A stretch of DNA of 64,000 bases. Origin: Hydractinia symbiolongicarpus (lineage: Eukaryota; Cnidaria; Hydrozoa; Anthoathecata; Hydractiniidae). This document shows positions 47,201 through 58,889 of the stretch, one piece after another (positions within the stretch are counted from its first letter, which is position 1; every line of letters starts with the position of its first letter). The notes under the pieces were generated by a model, which saw only the letters and a program-made list of their open reading frames with translations, searched no databases and was not told where the DNA came from. Position numbers and translations under genes: made by a program. Where the stretch lies: the NCBI RefSeq assembly GCF_029227915.1, contig NC_079887.1, positions 27,403,650 to 27,467,649 of the forward strand, in the 5' to 3' direction.

Positions 47201-48479
47201 CACTAAAACGCATCAGACTTGCAGTTTTTAAAAAATTTTCATTTTTGATGAGACGCTGAATAAAAGAAGTTTAATCGCCGGCAAACGAAAACCCGCGATT
47301 TCCCGTAAATCCCGGCTTGGCCCGTATAGTCAAAAGTATACAAAGAAAGTACCCAGGGAGTAAACTCATTTCCCGAACGATTTTTTAAATTATTTTTTCA
47401 CCACTAAAACGCATGAGACTTGTAGTTTTCAAAAATGTTTTCATTTTTGATGAGACGCTGAATAAAAGAAGTTTAATCGCCGGCAAACGAAAACCCGCGA
47501 TTTCCCGTAAATTCCGGCTTGGCGCGTATAGTCAAAAGTATACAAAGAAAGTACCCAGGGAGTAAACTCATTTCCCAAACGATTTTTTAAATTATTTTTT
47601 CACCACTAAAACGTATGAGACTTGTAGTTTTCAAAAATGTTTTCATTTTTGATGGGACGCTGAATAAAAGAAGTTTAATTGCCGGCAAACGAAAATCCGC
47701 GATTTCCCGTAAATCCCAGACTCGGCCCGTATAGTCAAAAGTATACAAAGAAATTACCCAGGGAGTAAACTCATTTCCCGAACGATTTTTTAAATTATTT
47801 TTTCACCACTAAAACGCATGAGACTTGTAGTTTTCAAAAATGTTTTCATTTTTGATGAGACGCTTAATGAAAGAAGTTTAATCGCCGGCAAACGAAAACC
47901 CGCGATTTCCCGTAAATCCCGGCTTGGCCCGTATAGTCAAAAGTATACAAAGAAAGTACCCAGGGAGTAAACTCCTTTCCAGAACGATTTTTTAAATTAT
48001 TTTTTCACCACTAAAACGCATAAGACTTGTAGTTTTTAAAAATGTTTTCATTTTTGATGAGACGCTGAATAAAAGAAGTTAAATCGCCGGCAAACGAAAA
48101 CCCGCGATTTCCCGTAAATCCCGCGCTTGGCCCGTATAGTCAAAAGTATACAAAGAAAGTACCCAGGGAGTAAACTCATTTCCGAACGATTTTTTAAATT
48201 ATTTTTTCACCACTAAAACGCATGAGACTTGTAGTTTTCAAAAATGTTTTCATTTTTGATGGGACGCTGAATAAAAGAAGTTTAATTGCCGGCAAACGAA
48301 AATCCGCGATTTCCCGTATACCCCAGACTCGGCCCGTATAGTCAAAAGTATACAAAGAAAGTACCCAGGGAGTAAACTCATTTCCCGAACGATTTTTTAA
48401 AATATTTTTTCACCACTAAAACGCATGAGACTTGTAGTTTTTAAAAATGTTTTTATTTTTGATGAGACGCTGAATAAAA

Positions 48480-50505
48480 GAAGTTTAATCGCCGGCAAAC
48501 GAAAACCCGCGATTTCCCGTAAATCCCGCGCTTGGCCCGTATAGTCAAAAGTATACAAAGAAAGTACCCAGGGAGTAAACTCATTTCCCGAACGATTTTT
48601 TATATTATTCTTTTACCACTAAACGCATGAGACTTGTAGTTTTCAAAAATATTTTCATATTTGATGGGACGCTGAATAAAAGAAGTTTAATCGCCGGCAA
48701 ACGAAAATCCGCGATTTCCCGTAAATCCCGGACTCGGCCCGTATAGTCAAAAGTATACGAAGAAAGTACCCAGGGAGTAAACTCATTTCCCGAACGATTT
48801 TTTAAATTATTTTTTCACCACCAAAACGCATAAGACTTGTAGTTTTTAAAAATGTTTTCATTTTTGATGAGACGCTTAATGAAAGAGGTTTAATCGCCGG
48901 CAAATGAAATCCCGCGTTTTCCCGTAAATCCGGGGCTTGGCCCGTATAGTCAAAAGTATACAAAGAAAGTACCCAGGGAGTAAACTCATTTCCAGAACGA
49001 TTTTTTATATTATATTTTCACCACTAAAACGCATGAGACTTGTAGTTTTTAAAAATGTTTTCATTTTTGATGAGACGCTTAATGAAAGAGGTTTAATCGC
49101 CGGCAAATGAAATCCCGCGTTTTCCCGTAAATCCGGGGCTTGGCCCGTATAGTCAAAAGTATACAAAGAAAGTACCCAGGGAGTAAACTCATTTCCAGAA
49201 CGATTTTTTAAATTATATTTTCACCACTAAAACGCATGAGACTTGTAGTTTTTAAAAATGTATTCATTTTTGATGAGACGCTGAATAAAAGAAGTTTAAT
49301 CGCCGGCAAACGAAAACCCGCGATTTCCCGTAAATCCCGGCTTGGCCCGTATAGTCAAAAGTATACAAAGAAAGTACCCAGGGAGTAAACTCATTTCCCG
49401 AACGATTTTTTAAATTATTTTTTCACCACTAAAACGCATGAGATTTGTAGTTTTCAAAAATATTTTCATTTTTCATGAGACGCTGAATAAAAGAAGTTTA
49501 ATCGCCGGCAAACGAAAACCCGCGATTTCCCGTAAATCCCGCGCTTGGCCCGTATAGTCAAAAGTATACAAAGAAAGTACCCAGGGAGTAAACTCATTTC
49601 CCGAACGATTTTTTATATTATTCTTTTACCACTAAACGCATGAGACTTGTAGTTTTCAAAAATATTTTCATATTTGATGGGACGCTGAATAAAAGAAGTT
49701 TAATCGCCGGCAAACGAAAATCCGCGATTTCCCGTAAATCCCGGACTCGGCCCGTATAGTCAAAAGTATACGAAGAAAGTACCCAGGGAGTAAACTCATT
49801 TCCCGAACGATTTTTTAAATTATTTTTTCACCACCAAAACGCATAAGACTTGTAGTTTTTAAAAATGTTTTCATTTTTGATGAGACGCTTAATGAAAGAG
49901 GTTTAATCGCCGGCAAATGAAATCCCGCGTTTTCCCGTAAATCCGGGGCTTGGCCCGTATAGTCAAAAGTATACAAAGAAAGTACCCAGGGAGTAAACTC
50001 ATTTCCAGAACGATTTTTTATATTATATTTTCACCACTAAAACGCATGAGACTTGTAGTTTTTAAAAATGTTTTCATTTTTGATGAGACGCTTAATGAAA
50101 GAGGTTTAATCGCCGGCAAATGAAATCCCGCGTTTTCCCGTAAATCCGGGGCTTGGCCCGTATAGTCAAAAGTATACAAAGAAAGTACCCAGGGAGTAAA
50201 CTCATTTCCAGAACGATTTTTTAAATTATATTTTCACCACTAAAACGCATGAGACTTGTAGTTTTTAAAAATGTATTCATTTTTGATGAGACGCTGAATA
50301 AAAGAAGTTTAATCGCCGGCAAACGAAAACCCGCGATTTCCCGTAAATCCCGGCTTGGCCCGTATAGTCAAAAGTATACAAAGAAAGTACCCAGGGAGTA
50401 AACTCATTTCCCGAACGATTTTTTAAATTATTTTTTCACCACTAAAACGCATGAGATTTGTAGTTTTCAAAAATATTTTCATTTTTCATGAGACGCTGTA
50501 TAAAA
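48480..50505. repeat. 1013-bp (5-mer) unit, two tandem copies
   Basis: About 48480-49492 and 49493-50505; TATATTATTCTTTTACC at 48601 and 49614, GTATACGAAG and GTATTCATTTTTG are each repeated 1013 bp apart. Confidence 0.88.
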
Positions 50506-53353
50506 GCAGTTTAATCGCCAGCAAACGAAAACCTGCGATTTCCCTAAATCCCGGACTCGGCCCGTATAGTCAAAAGTATACAAAGAAAGTACCCAGGGAG
50601 TAAACTCCTTTCCAGAACGATTTTTTAAATTATTTTTTCACCACTAAAACGCATAAGACTTGTAGTTTTTAAAAATGTTTTCATTTTTGATGAGACGCTG
50701 AATAAAAGAAGTTTAATCGCCGGCAAACGAAAACCCGCGATTTCCCGTAAATTCCGCGCTTGGCCCGTATAGTCAAAAGTATACAAAGAAAGTACCCAGG
50801 GAGTAAACTCATTTCCCGAACGATTTTTTATATTATTTTTTTACCACTAAGCGCATGAGACTTGTAGTTTTCAAAAATATTTTCATATTTGATGGGACGC
50901 TGAATAAAAGAAGTTTAATCGCCGGCAAACAAAAATCCGCGATTTCCCGTAAATCCCGGACTCGGCCCGTATAGTCAAAAGTATACAAAGAAAGTACCCA
51001 GGGAGTAAACTCATTTCCCGAACGATTTTTTAAATTATTTTTTCACCACTAAAACGCATGAGACTTGTAGTTTTCAAAAATGTTTTCATTTTTGATAAGA
51101 CGCTGAATAAAAGAAGTTTAATCGCCGGCAAACGAAAACCCGCGATTTCCCGTAAATCCCGGGCTTGGCCCGTATAGTCAAAAGTATACAAAGAAAGTAC
51201 CCAGGGAGTAAACTCATTTCCCAAACGATTTTTTAAATTATTATTTCACCACTAAAACGCATGAGACTTGTAGTTTTCAAGAATGTTTTCATTTTTGATG
51301 AGACGCTGAATAAAAGAAGTTTAATCGCCGGCAAACGAAAACCCGCGATTTCCCGTAAATCCCGGCTTGGCCCGTATAGTCAAAAGTATACAAAGAAAGT
51401 ACCCAGGGAGTAAACTCATTTCCCGAACGATTTTATAAATTTTTTTTTCACCACTAAAACGCATGAGACTTGTAGTTTTCAAAAATGTTTTCATTTTTGA
51501 TGAGACGCTGAATAAAAGCAGTTTAATCGCCGGCAAACGAAAACCCGCGATTTCCCGTAAATCCCGGCTTGGCCCGTATAGTCAAAAGTATACAAAGAAA
51601 GTACCCAGGGAGTAAACTCATTTCCCGAACGATTTTATAAATTATTTTTTCACCACTAAAACGCATGAGACTTGTAGTTTTCAAAAATGTTTTCATTTTT
51701 GATGAGACGCTGAATAAAAGCAGTTTAATCGCCGGCAAACGAAAACCTGCGATTTCCCTAAATCCCGGACTCGGCCCGTATAGTCAAAAGTATACAAAGA
51801 AAGTACCCAGGGAGTAAACTCCTTTCCAGAACGATTTTTTAAATTATTTTTTCACCACTAAAACGCATAAGACTTGTAGTTTTTAAAAATGTTTTCATTT
51901 TTGATGAGACGCTGAATAAAAGAAGTTTAATCGCCGGCAAACGAAAACCCGCGATTTCCCGTAAATCCTGCGCTTGGCCCGTATAGTCAAAAGTATACAA
52001 AGAAAGTACCCAGGGAGTAAACTCATTTCCCGAACGATTTTTTATATTATTTTTTTACCACTAAACGCATAAGACTTGTAGTTATCAAAAATATTTTCAT
52101 ATTTGATGGGACGCTGAATAAAAGAAGTTTAATCGCCGGCAAACGAAAATCCGCGATTTCCCGTAAATCCCGGCTTGTAGTTTTCAAAAATGTTTTCATT
52201 TTTGATGAGACGCTGAATAAAAGAAGTTTAATCGCCGGCAAACGAAAACCCGCGACTTCCCGTAAATCCCGGGCTTGGCCCGTATAGTCAAAAGTATACA
52301 AAGAAAGTACCCAGGGAGTAAACTCATTTCCCAAACGATTTTTTAAATTATTATTTCACCACTAAAACGCATGAGACTTGTAGTTTTCAAGAATGTTTTC
52401 ATTTTTGATGAGACACAGAATAAAAGAAGTTTAATCGCCGGCAAACGAAAACCCGCGATTTCCCGTAAATCCCGGCTTGGCCCGTATAGTCAAAAGTATA
52501 CAAAGAAAGTACCAAGGGAGTAAACTCATTTCCCGAACGATTTTTTATATTATTTTTTTACCACTAAACGCATGAGACTTGTAGTTATCAAAAATGTTTT
52601 CATTTTTGATGAGACGCTGAATAAAAGAAGTTTAATCGCCGGCAAACGAAAACCCGCGACTTCCCGTAAATCCCGGGCTTGGCCCGTATAGTCAAAAGTA
52701 TACAAAGAAAGTACCCAGGGAGTAAACTCATTTCCCAAACGATTTTTTAAATTATTATTTCACCACTAAAACGCATGAGACTTGTAGTTTTCAAGAATGT
52801 TTTCATTTTTGATGAGACACTGAATAAAAGAAGTTTAATCGCCGGCAAACGAAAACCCGCGATTTCCCGTAAATCCCGGCTTGGCCCGTATAGTCAAAAG
52901 TATACAAAGAAAGTACCAAGGGAGTAAACTCATTTCCCGAACGTTTTTTTATATTATTTTTTTACCACTAAACGCATGAGACTTGTAGTTATCAAAAATA
53001 TTTTCATATTTGATGGGACGCTGAATAAAAGAAGTTTAATCGCCGGCAAACGAAAATCCGCGATTTCCCGTAAATCCCGGACTCGGCCCGTATAGTCAAA
53101 AGTATACAAAGAAAGTACCCAGGGAGTAAACTCATTTCCCGAACGATTTTTTAAATTATTTTTTCACCACTGAAACGCATGAGACTTGTAGTTTTCAAAA
53201 ATGTTTTCATTTTTGATGAGACGCTGAATAAAAGAAGTTTAATCGCCGGCAAACGAAAACCCGCGATTTCCCGTAAATCCCGGACTCGGCCCGTATAGTC
53301 AAAAGTATGCAAGGAAAGTACCCAGGAAGTAAACTCATTTCCCGAACGATTTT

Positions 53354-56190
53354 TTAAATTATTTTTTCACCACTAAAACGCATGAGACTTGTAGTTTTCA
53401 AAAATGTTTTCTTTCTTGATGAGACGCTGAATAAAAGAAGTTTAATCGCCGGCAAACGGAAACCCGCGACTTCCCGTAAATCCCGGGCTTGGCCCGTATA
53501 GTCAAAAGTATACAAAGAAAGTACCCAGGGAGTAAACTCATTTCCCAAACGATTTTTTAAATTATTATTTCACCACTAAAACGCATGAGACTTGTAGTTT
53601 TCAAGAATGTTTTCATTTTTGATGAGACGCTGAATAAAAGAAGTTTAATCGCCGGCAAACGAAAACCCGCGATTTCCCGTAAATCCCGGGCTTGGCACGT
53701 ATAGTCGAATGTATACAAAGAAGTACCCTGAGAGTAAACTCATTTCCAGAACGATTTTTTAAATTATTTTTTCACCACTAAAACGCATAAGACTTGTAGT
53801 TTTTAAAAATGTTTTCATTTTTGATGAGACGCTGAATAAAAGAAGTTTAATCGCCAGCAAACGAAAACCCGCGATTTCCCGTAAATCCCGGACTTGGCCC
53901 GTATAGTCAAAAGTATGCAAAGAAAGTACCCAGGGAGTAAACTCATTTCCCTAACGATTTTTTAAATTATTTTTTCACCACTAAAACGCATGAGACTTGT
54001 AGTTTTCAAAAATGTTTTCTTTTTTGATGAGACGCTGAATAAAAGAAGTTTAATTGCCGGCAAACAAAAATCCGCGATTTCCCGTAAATCCCAGACTCGG
54101 CCCGTATAGTCAAAAGTATACAAAGAAAGTACCCAGGAAGTAAACTCATTTCCCGAACGATTTTTTAAATTATTTTTTCACCACTAAAACGCATGAGACT
54201 TGTAGTTTTCAAAAATGTTTTCATTTTTGATGAGACGCTTAATGAAAGAGGTTTAATCGCCGGCAAATGAAATCCCGCGTTTTCCCGTAAATCCGGGGCT
54301 TGGCCCGTATAGTCAAAAGTATACAAAGAAAGTACCCAGGGAGTAAACTCATTTCCAGAACGATTTTTTAAATTATATTTTCACCAGTAAAACGCATGAG
54401 ACTTGTAGTTTTTAAAAATGTTTTCATTTTTGATGAGACGCTGAATAAAAGAAGTTTAATCGCCGGCAAACGAAAACCCGCGATTTCCCGTAAATACCGG
54501 CTTGGCCCGTATAGTCAAAAGTATACAAAGAAAGTACCCAGGGAGTAAACTCATTTCCCGAACGATTTTTTAAATTATTTTTTCACCACTAAAACGCATG
54601 AGACTTGTAGTTTTCAAAAATGTTTTCATTTTTCATGAGACGCTGAATAAAAGCAGTATAATCGCCGGCAAACGAAAACCTGCGATTTCCCTAAATCCCG
54701 GACTCGGCCCATATAGTCAAAAGTATACAAAGAAAGTACCCAGGGAGTAAACTCCTTTCCCGAACGATTTTTTAAATTATTTTTTCACCACTAAAACGCA
54801 TGAGACTTGTAGTTTTCAAAAATGTTTTCTTTCTTGATGAGACGCTGAATAAAAGAAGTTTAATCGCTGGCAAACGGAAACCCGCGACTTCCCGTAAATC
54901 CCGGGCTTGGCCCGTATAGTCAAAAGTAGACAAAGAAAGTACCCAGGGAGTAAACTCATTTCCCAAACGATTTTTTAAATTATTATTTCACCACTAAAAC
55001 GCATGAGACTTGTAGTTTTCAAGAATGTTTTCATTTTTGATGAGACGCTGAATAAAAGCAGTTTAATCGCCGGCAAACGAAAACCCGCGATTTCCCGTAA
55101 ATCCCGGGCTTGGCACGTATAGTCGAATGTATACAAAGAAGTACCCTGAGAGTAAACTCATTTCCAGAACGATTTTTTAAATTATTTTTTCACCACTAAA
55201 ACGCATAAGACTTGTAGTTTTTAAAAATGTTTTCATTTTTGATGAGACGCTGAATAAAAGAAGTTTAATCGCCAGCAAACGAAAACCCGCGATTTCCCGT
55301 AAATCCCGGACTTGGCCCGTATAGTCAAAAGTATGCAAAGAAAGTACCCAGGGAGTAAACTCATTTCCCTAACGATTTTTTAAATTATTTTTTCACCACT
55401 AAAACGCATGAGACTTGTAGTTTTCAAAAATGTTTTCTTTTTTGATGAGACGCTGAATAAAAGAAGTTTAATTGCCGGCAAACAAAAATCCGCGATTTCC
55501 CGTAAATCCCAGACTCGGCCCGTATAGTCAAAAGTATACAAAGAAAGTACCCAGGAAGTAAACTCATTTCCCGAACGATTTTTTAAATTATTTTTTCACC
55601 ACTAAAACGCATGAGACTTGTAGTTTTCAAAAATGTTTTCATTTTTGATGAGACGCTTAATGAAAGAGGTTTAATCGCCGGCAAATGAAATCCCGCGTTT
55701 TCCCGTAAATCCGGGGCTTGGCCCGTATAGTCAAAAGTATACAAAGAAAGTACCCAGGGAGTAAACTCATTTCCAGAACGATTTTTTAAATTATATTTTC
55801 ACCAGTAAAACGCATGAGACTTGTAGTTTTTAAAAATGTTTTCATTTTTGATGAGACGCTGAATAAAAGAAGTTTAATCGCCGGCAAACGAAAACCCGCG
55901 ATTTCCCGTAAATACCGGCTTGGCCCGTATAGTCAAAAGTATACAAAGAAAGTACCCAGGGAGTAAACTCATTTCCCGAACGATTTTTTAAATTATTTTT
56001 TCACCACTAAAACGCATGAGACTTGTAGTTTTCAAAAATGTTTTCATTTTTCATGAGACGCTGAATAAAAGCAGTATAATCGCCGGCAAACGAAAACCTG
56101 CGATTTCCCTAAATCCCGGACTCGGCCCATATAGTCAAAAGTATACAAAGAAAGTACCCAGGGAGTAAACTCCTTTCCAGAACGATTTTT
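53354..56190. repeat. 1418-bp (7-mer) unit, two tandem copies
   Basis: About 53354-54771 and 54772-56189. TTTTCTTTCTTGATG, CAAAGAAGTACCCTGAG (one base lost), CCCTAACG at 53949 and 55367, and TTTTCACCAGTAAAAC all recur at offset 1418. A related unit lies at 39893-41310. Confidence 0.88.
54191..54393. repeat. Representative type C monomer (203 bp)
   Basis: Type C is marked by GACGCTTAATGAAAGAGG, GGCAAATGAAATCCCGCG, TTTTCCCGTAAATCCGGGG and, downstream, CCAGAACG with ATTATATTTTCACC. It is common at 8-10 kb and from 21.8 kb to 56 kb. Confidence 0.85.
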
Positions 56191-57835
56191 TAAATTATTT
56201 TTTCACCACTAAAACGCATAAGACTTGTAGTTTTTAAAAATGTTTTCATTTTTGATGAGACGCTGAATAAAAGAAGTTTAATCGCCGGCAAACGAAAACC
56301 CGCGATTTCCCGTAAATCCCGCGCTTGGCCCGTATAGTCAAAAGTATACAAAGAAAGTACCCAGGGAGTAAACTCATTTCCCGAACGATTTTTTATATTA
56401 TTTTTTTACCACTAAACGCATGAGACTTGTAGTTTTCAAAAATATTTTCATATTTGATGGGACGCTGAATAAAAGAATTTTAATCGCCGGCAAACGAAAA
56501 TCCGCGATTTCCCGTAAATCCCGGACTCGGCCCGTATAGTCAAAAGTATACAAAGAAAGTACCCAGGGAGTAAACTCATTTCCCGATCGATTTTTTAAAT
56601 TGTTTTTTCACCACTAAAACGCATGAGTCTTGTAGTTTTCAAAAATGTTTTCATTTTTGATGAGACGCTGAATAAAAGAAGTTTAATCGCCGGCAAACGA
56701 AAACCCGCGATTTCCCGTAAATCCCGGACTCGGCCCGTATAGTCAAAAGTATACAAAGAAAGTACCCAGGGAGTAAACTCATTTCCCGAACGATTTTTTA
56801 AATTATTTTTTCACCACTAAAACGCATGAGACTTGTAGTTTTCAAAATTGTTTTCATTTTTGATTAGACGCTGAATAAAAGAAGTTTAATCGCCGGCAAA
56901 CGAAAACCCGCGACTTCCCGTAAATCCCGGGCTTGGCCCGTATAGTCAAAAGTATACAAAGAAAGTACCCAGGGAGTAAACTCATTTCCCAAACGATTTT
57001 TTAAATTATTATTTCACCACTAAAACGCATGAGACTTGTAGTTTTCAAGAATGTTTTCATTTTTGATGAGACGCTGAATAAAAGAAGTTTAATCGCCGGC
57101 AAACGAAAACCCGCGATTTCCCGTAAATCCCGGCTTGGCCCGTATAGTCAAAGGTATACAAAGAAAGTACCCAGGGAGTAAACTCATTTCCCGAACGATT
57201 TTTTAAATTATTTTTTCACCACTAAAACGCATGAGACTTGTAGTTTTCAAAAATATTTTCATTTTTGTTGAGACGCTGAATAAAAGCAGTTTAATCGCCG
57301 GCAAACGAAAACCTGCGATTTCCCTAAATCCCGGACTCGGCCCGTATAGTCAAAAGTATACAAAGAAAGTACCCAGGGAGTAAACTCCTTTCCAGAACGA
57401 TTTTTTAAATTATTTTTTCACCACTAAAACGCATAAGACTTGTAGTTTTTAAAAATGTTTTCATTTTTGATGAGACGCTGAATAAAAGAAGTTTAATCGC
57501 CGGCAAACGAAAACCCGCGATTTCCCGTAAATCCTGCGCTTGGCCAGTATAGTCAAAAGTATACAAAGAAAGTACCCAGGGAGTAAACTCATTTCCCGAA
57601 CGATTTTTTATATTATTTTTTTACCACTAAACGCATGAGACTTGTAGTTATCAAAAATATCTTCATATATGATGGGACGCTGAATAAAAGAAGTTTAATC
57701 GCCGGCAAACGAAAATCCGCGATTTCCCGTAAATCCGGGACTCGGCCCGTATAGTCAAAAGTATACAAAGAAAGTACCCAGGGAGTAAACTCATTTCCCG
57801 AACGATTTTTTAAATTATTTTTTCACCACTAAAAC

Positions 57836-58038
57836 GCATGAGACTTGTAGTTTTCAAAAATGTTTTCATTTTTGATGAGACGCTGAATAAAAGAAGTTTA
57901 ATCGCCGGCAAACGAAAACCCGCGACTTCCCGTAAATCCCGGGCTTGGCCCGTATAGTCAAAAGTATACAAAGAAAGTACCCAGGGAGTAAACTCATTTC
58001 CCGAACGATTTTTTAAATTATTTTTTCACCACTAAAAC
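57836..58038. repeat. Representative type A monomer (203 bp)
   Basis: Typical of the commonest type: hairpin arms TCAAAAATG and CATTTTTGA around TTTT, GCTGAATAAAAG, CGAAAACCCGCGA, CCCGGGCTTGGCCCG, and TTTTTTCACCACTAAAACGC at the end. A subtype has TTATTTCACC and CAAGAATG instead. Confidence 0.9.
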
Positions 58039-58443
58039 GCATGAGACTTGTAGTTTTCAAAAATGTTTTCATTTTTGATGAGACGCTGAATAAAAGAAGT
58101 TTAATCGCCGGCAAACGAAAACCCGCGACTTCCCGTAAATCCCGGGCTTGGCCCGTATAGTCAAAAGTATACAAAGAAAGTACACAGGGAGTAAACTCCT
58201 TTCCAGAACGATTTTTTAAATTATTTTTTCACCACTAAAACGCATAAGACTTGTAGTTTTTAAAAATGTTTTCATTTTTGATGAGACGCTGAATAAAAGA
58301 AGTTTAATCGCCGGCAAACGAAAACCCGCGATTTCCTGTAAATCCTGCGCTTGGCCCGTATAGTCAAAAGTATACAAAGAAAGTACCCAGGGAGTAAACT
58401 CATTTCCCGAACGATTTTTTATATTATTTTTTTACCACTAAAC

Positions 58444-58646
58444 GCATGAGACTTGTAGTTATCAAAAATATTTTCATATTTGATGGGACGCTGAATAAAA
58501 GAAGTTTAATCGCCGGCAAACGAAAATCCGCGAATTCCCGTAAATCCCGGGCTTGGCCCGTATAGTCAAAAGTATACAAAGAAAGTACCCTGTTAGTAAA
58601 CTCATTTCCCAAACGATTTTTTAAATTATTATTTCACCACTAAAAC
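58444..58646. repeat. Representative type B monomer (203 bp)
   Basis: Type B is marked by an upstream TATATTATTTTTTTACC and ACTAAACGC (one A fewer), AATATTTTCATATTTGATGG in place of the perfect hairpin, GGGACGCTG and CGAAAATCCGCGA. It recurs throughout the array from 5.4 kb to 58 kb, usually once per higher-order unit. Confidence 0.85.
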
Positions 58647-58889
58647 GCATGAGACTTGTAGTTTTCAAGAATGTTTTCATTTTTGATGAGACGCTGAATA
58701 AAAGAAGTTTAATCGCCGGCAAAGGAAAACCCGCGATTTCCCGTAAATCCCGGCTTGGCCCGTATAGTCAAAAGTATACAAAGAAAGTACCCAGGGAGTA
58801 AACTCATTTCCCAAACGATTTTTTAAATTATTTTTTCACCACTAAAACGCATGAGACTTGTAGTTTTTAAAAATGTTTTCATTTTTGAT

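Larger units (their letters stand above)
41310..56200. repeat. Large satellite block, copy 2 (about 14.9 kb)
   Basis: Repeats the order of sub-units in 25.4-41.3 kb: GATTTTGTAAAATATATTTTC units (41.9, 43.7, 45.5, 46.6 kb), TATCCTGTGAG units (42.7, 44.5, 47.1 kb), GAAGTTAAATCGCC (48.07 kb, compare 31.18 kb), GATAAGACGC (51.09 kb), a 1.5-mer fusion (52.17 kb) and TTTTCTTTCTTGATG units (53.4, 54.8 kb). The offset is not constant because inner units were gained or lost. Confidence 0.75.

Noticed and set aside
57836-58038. CENP-B box (YTTCGTTGGAARCGGGA) in the monomer.
   Set aside because: The closest match, CCCGTATAGTCGAA in some monomers, is one base short between the conserved halves, and the TTCGTTTGCCGG stretch lacks the required A and CGGG.
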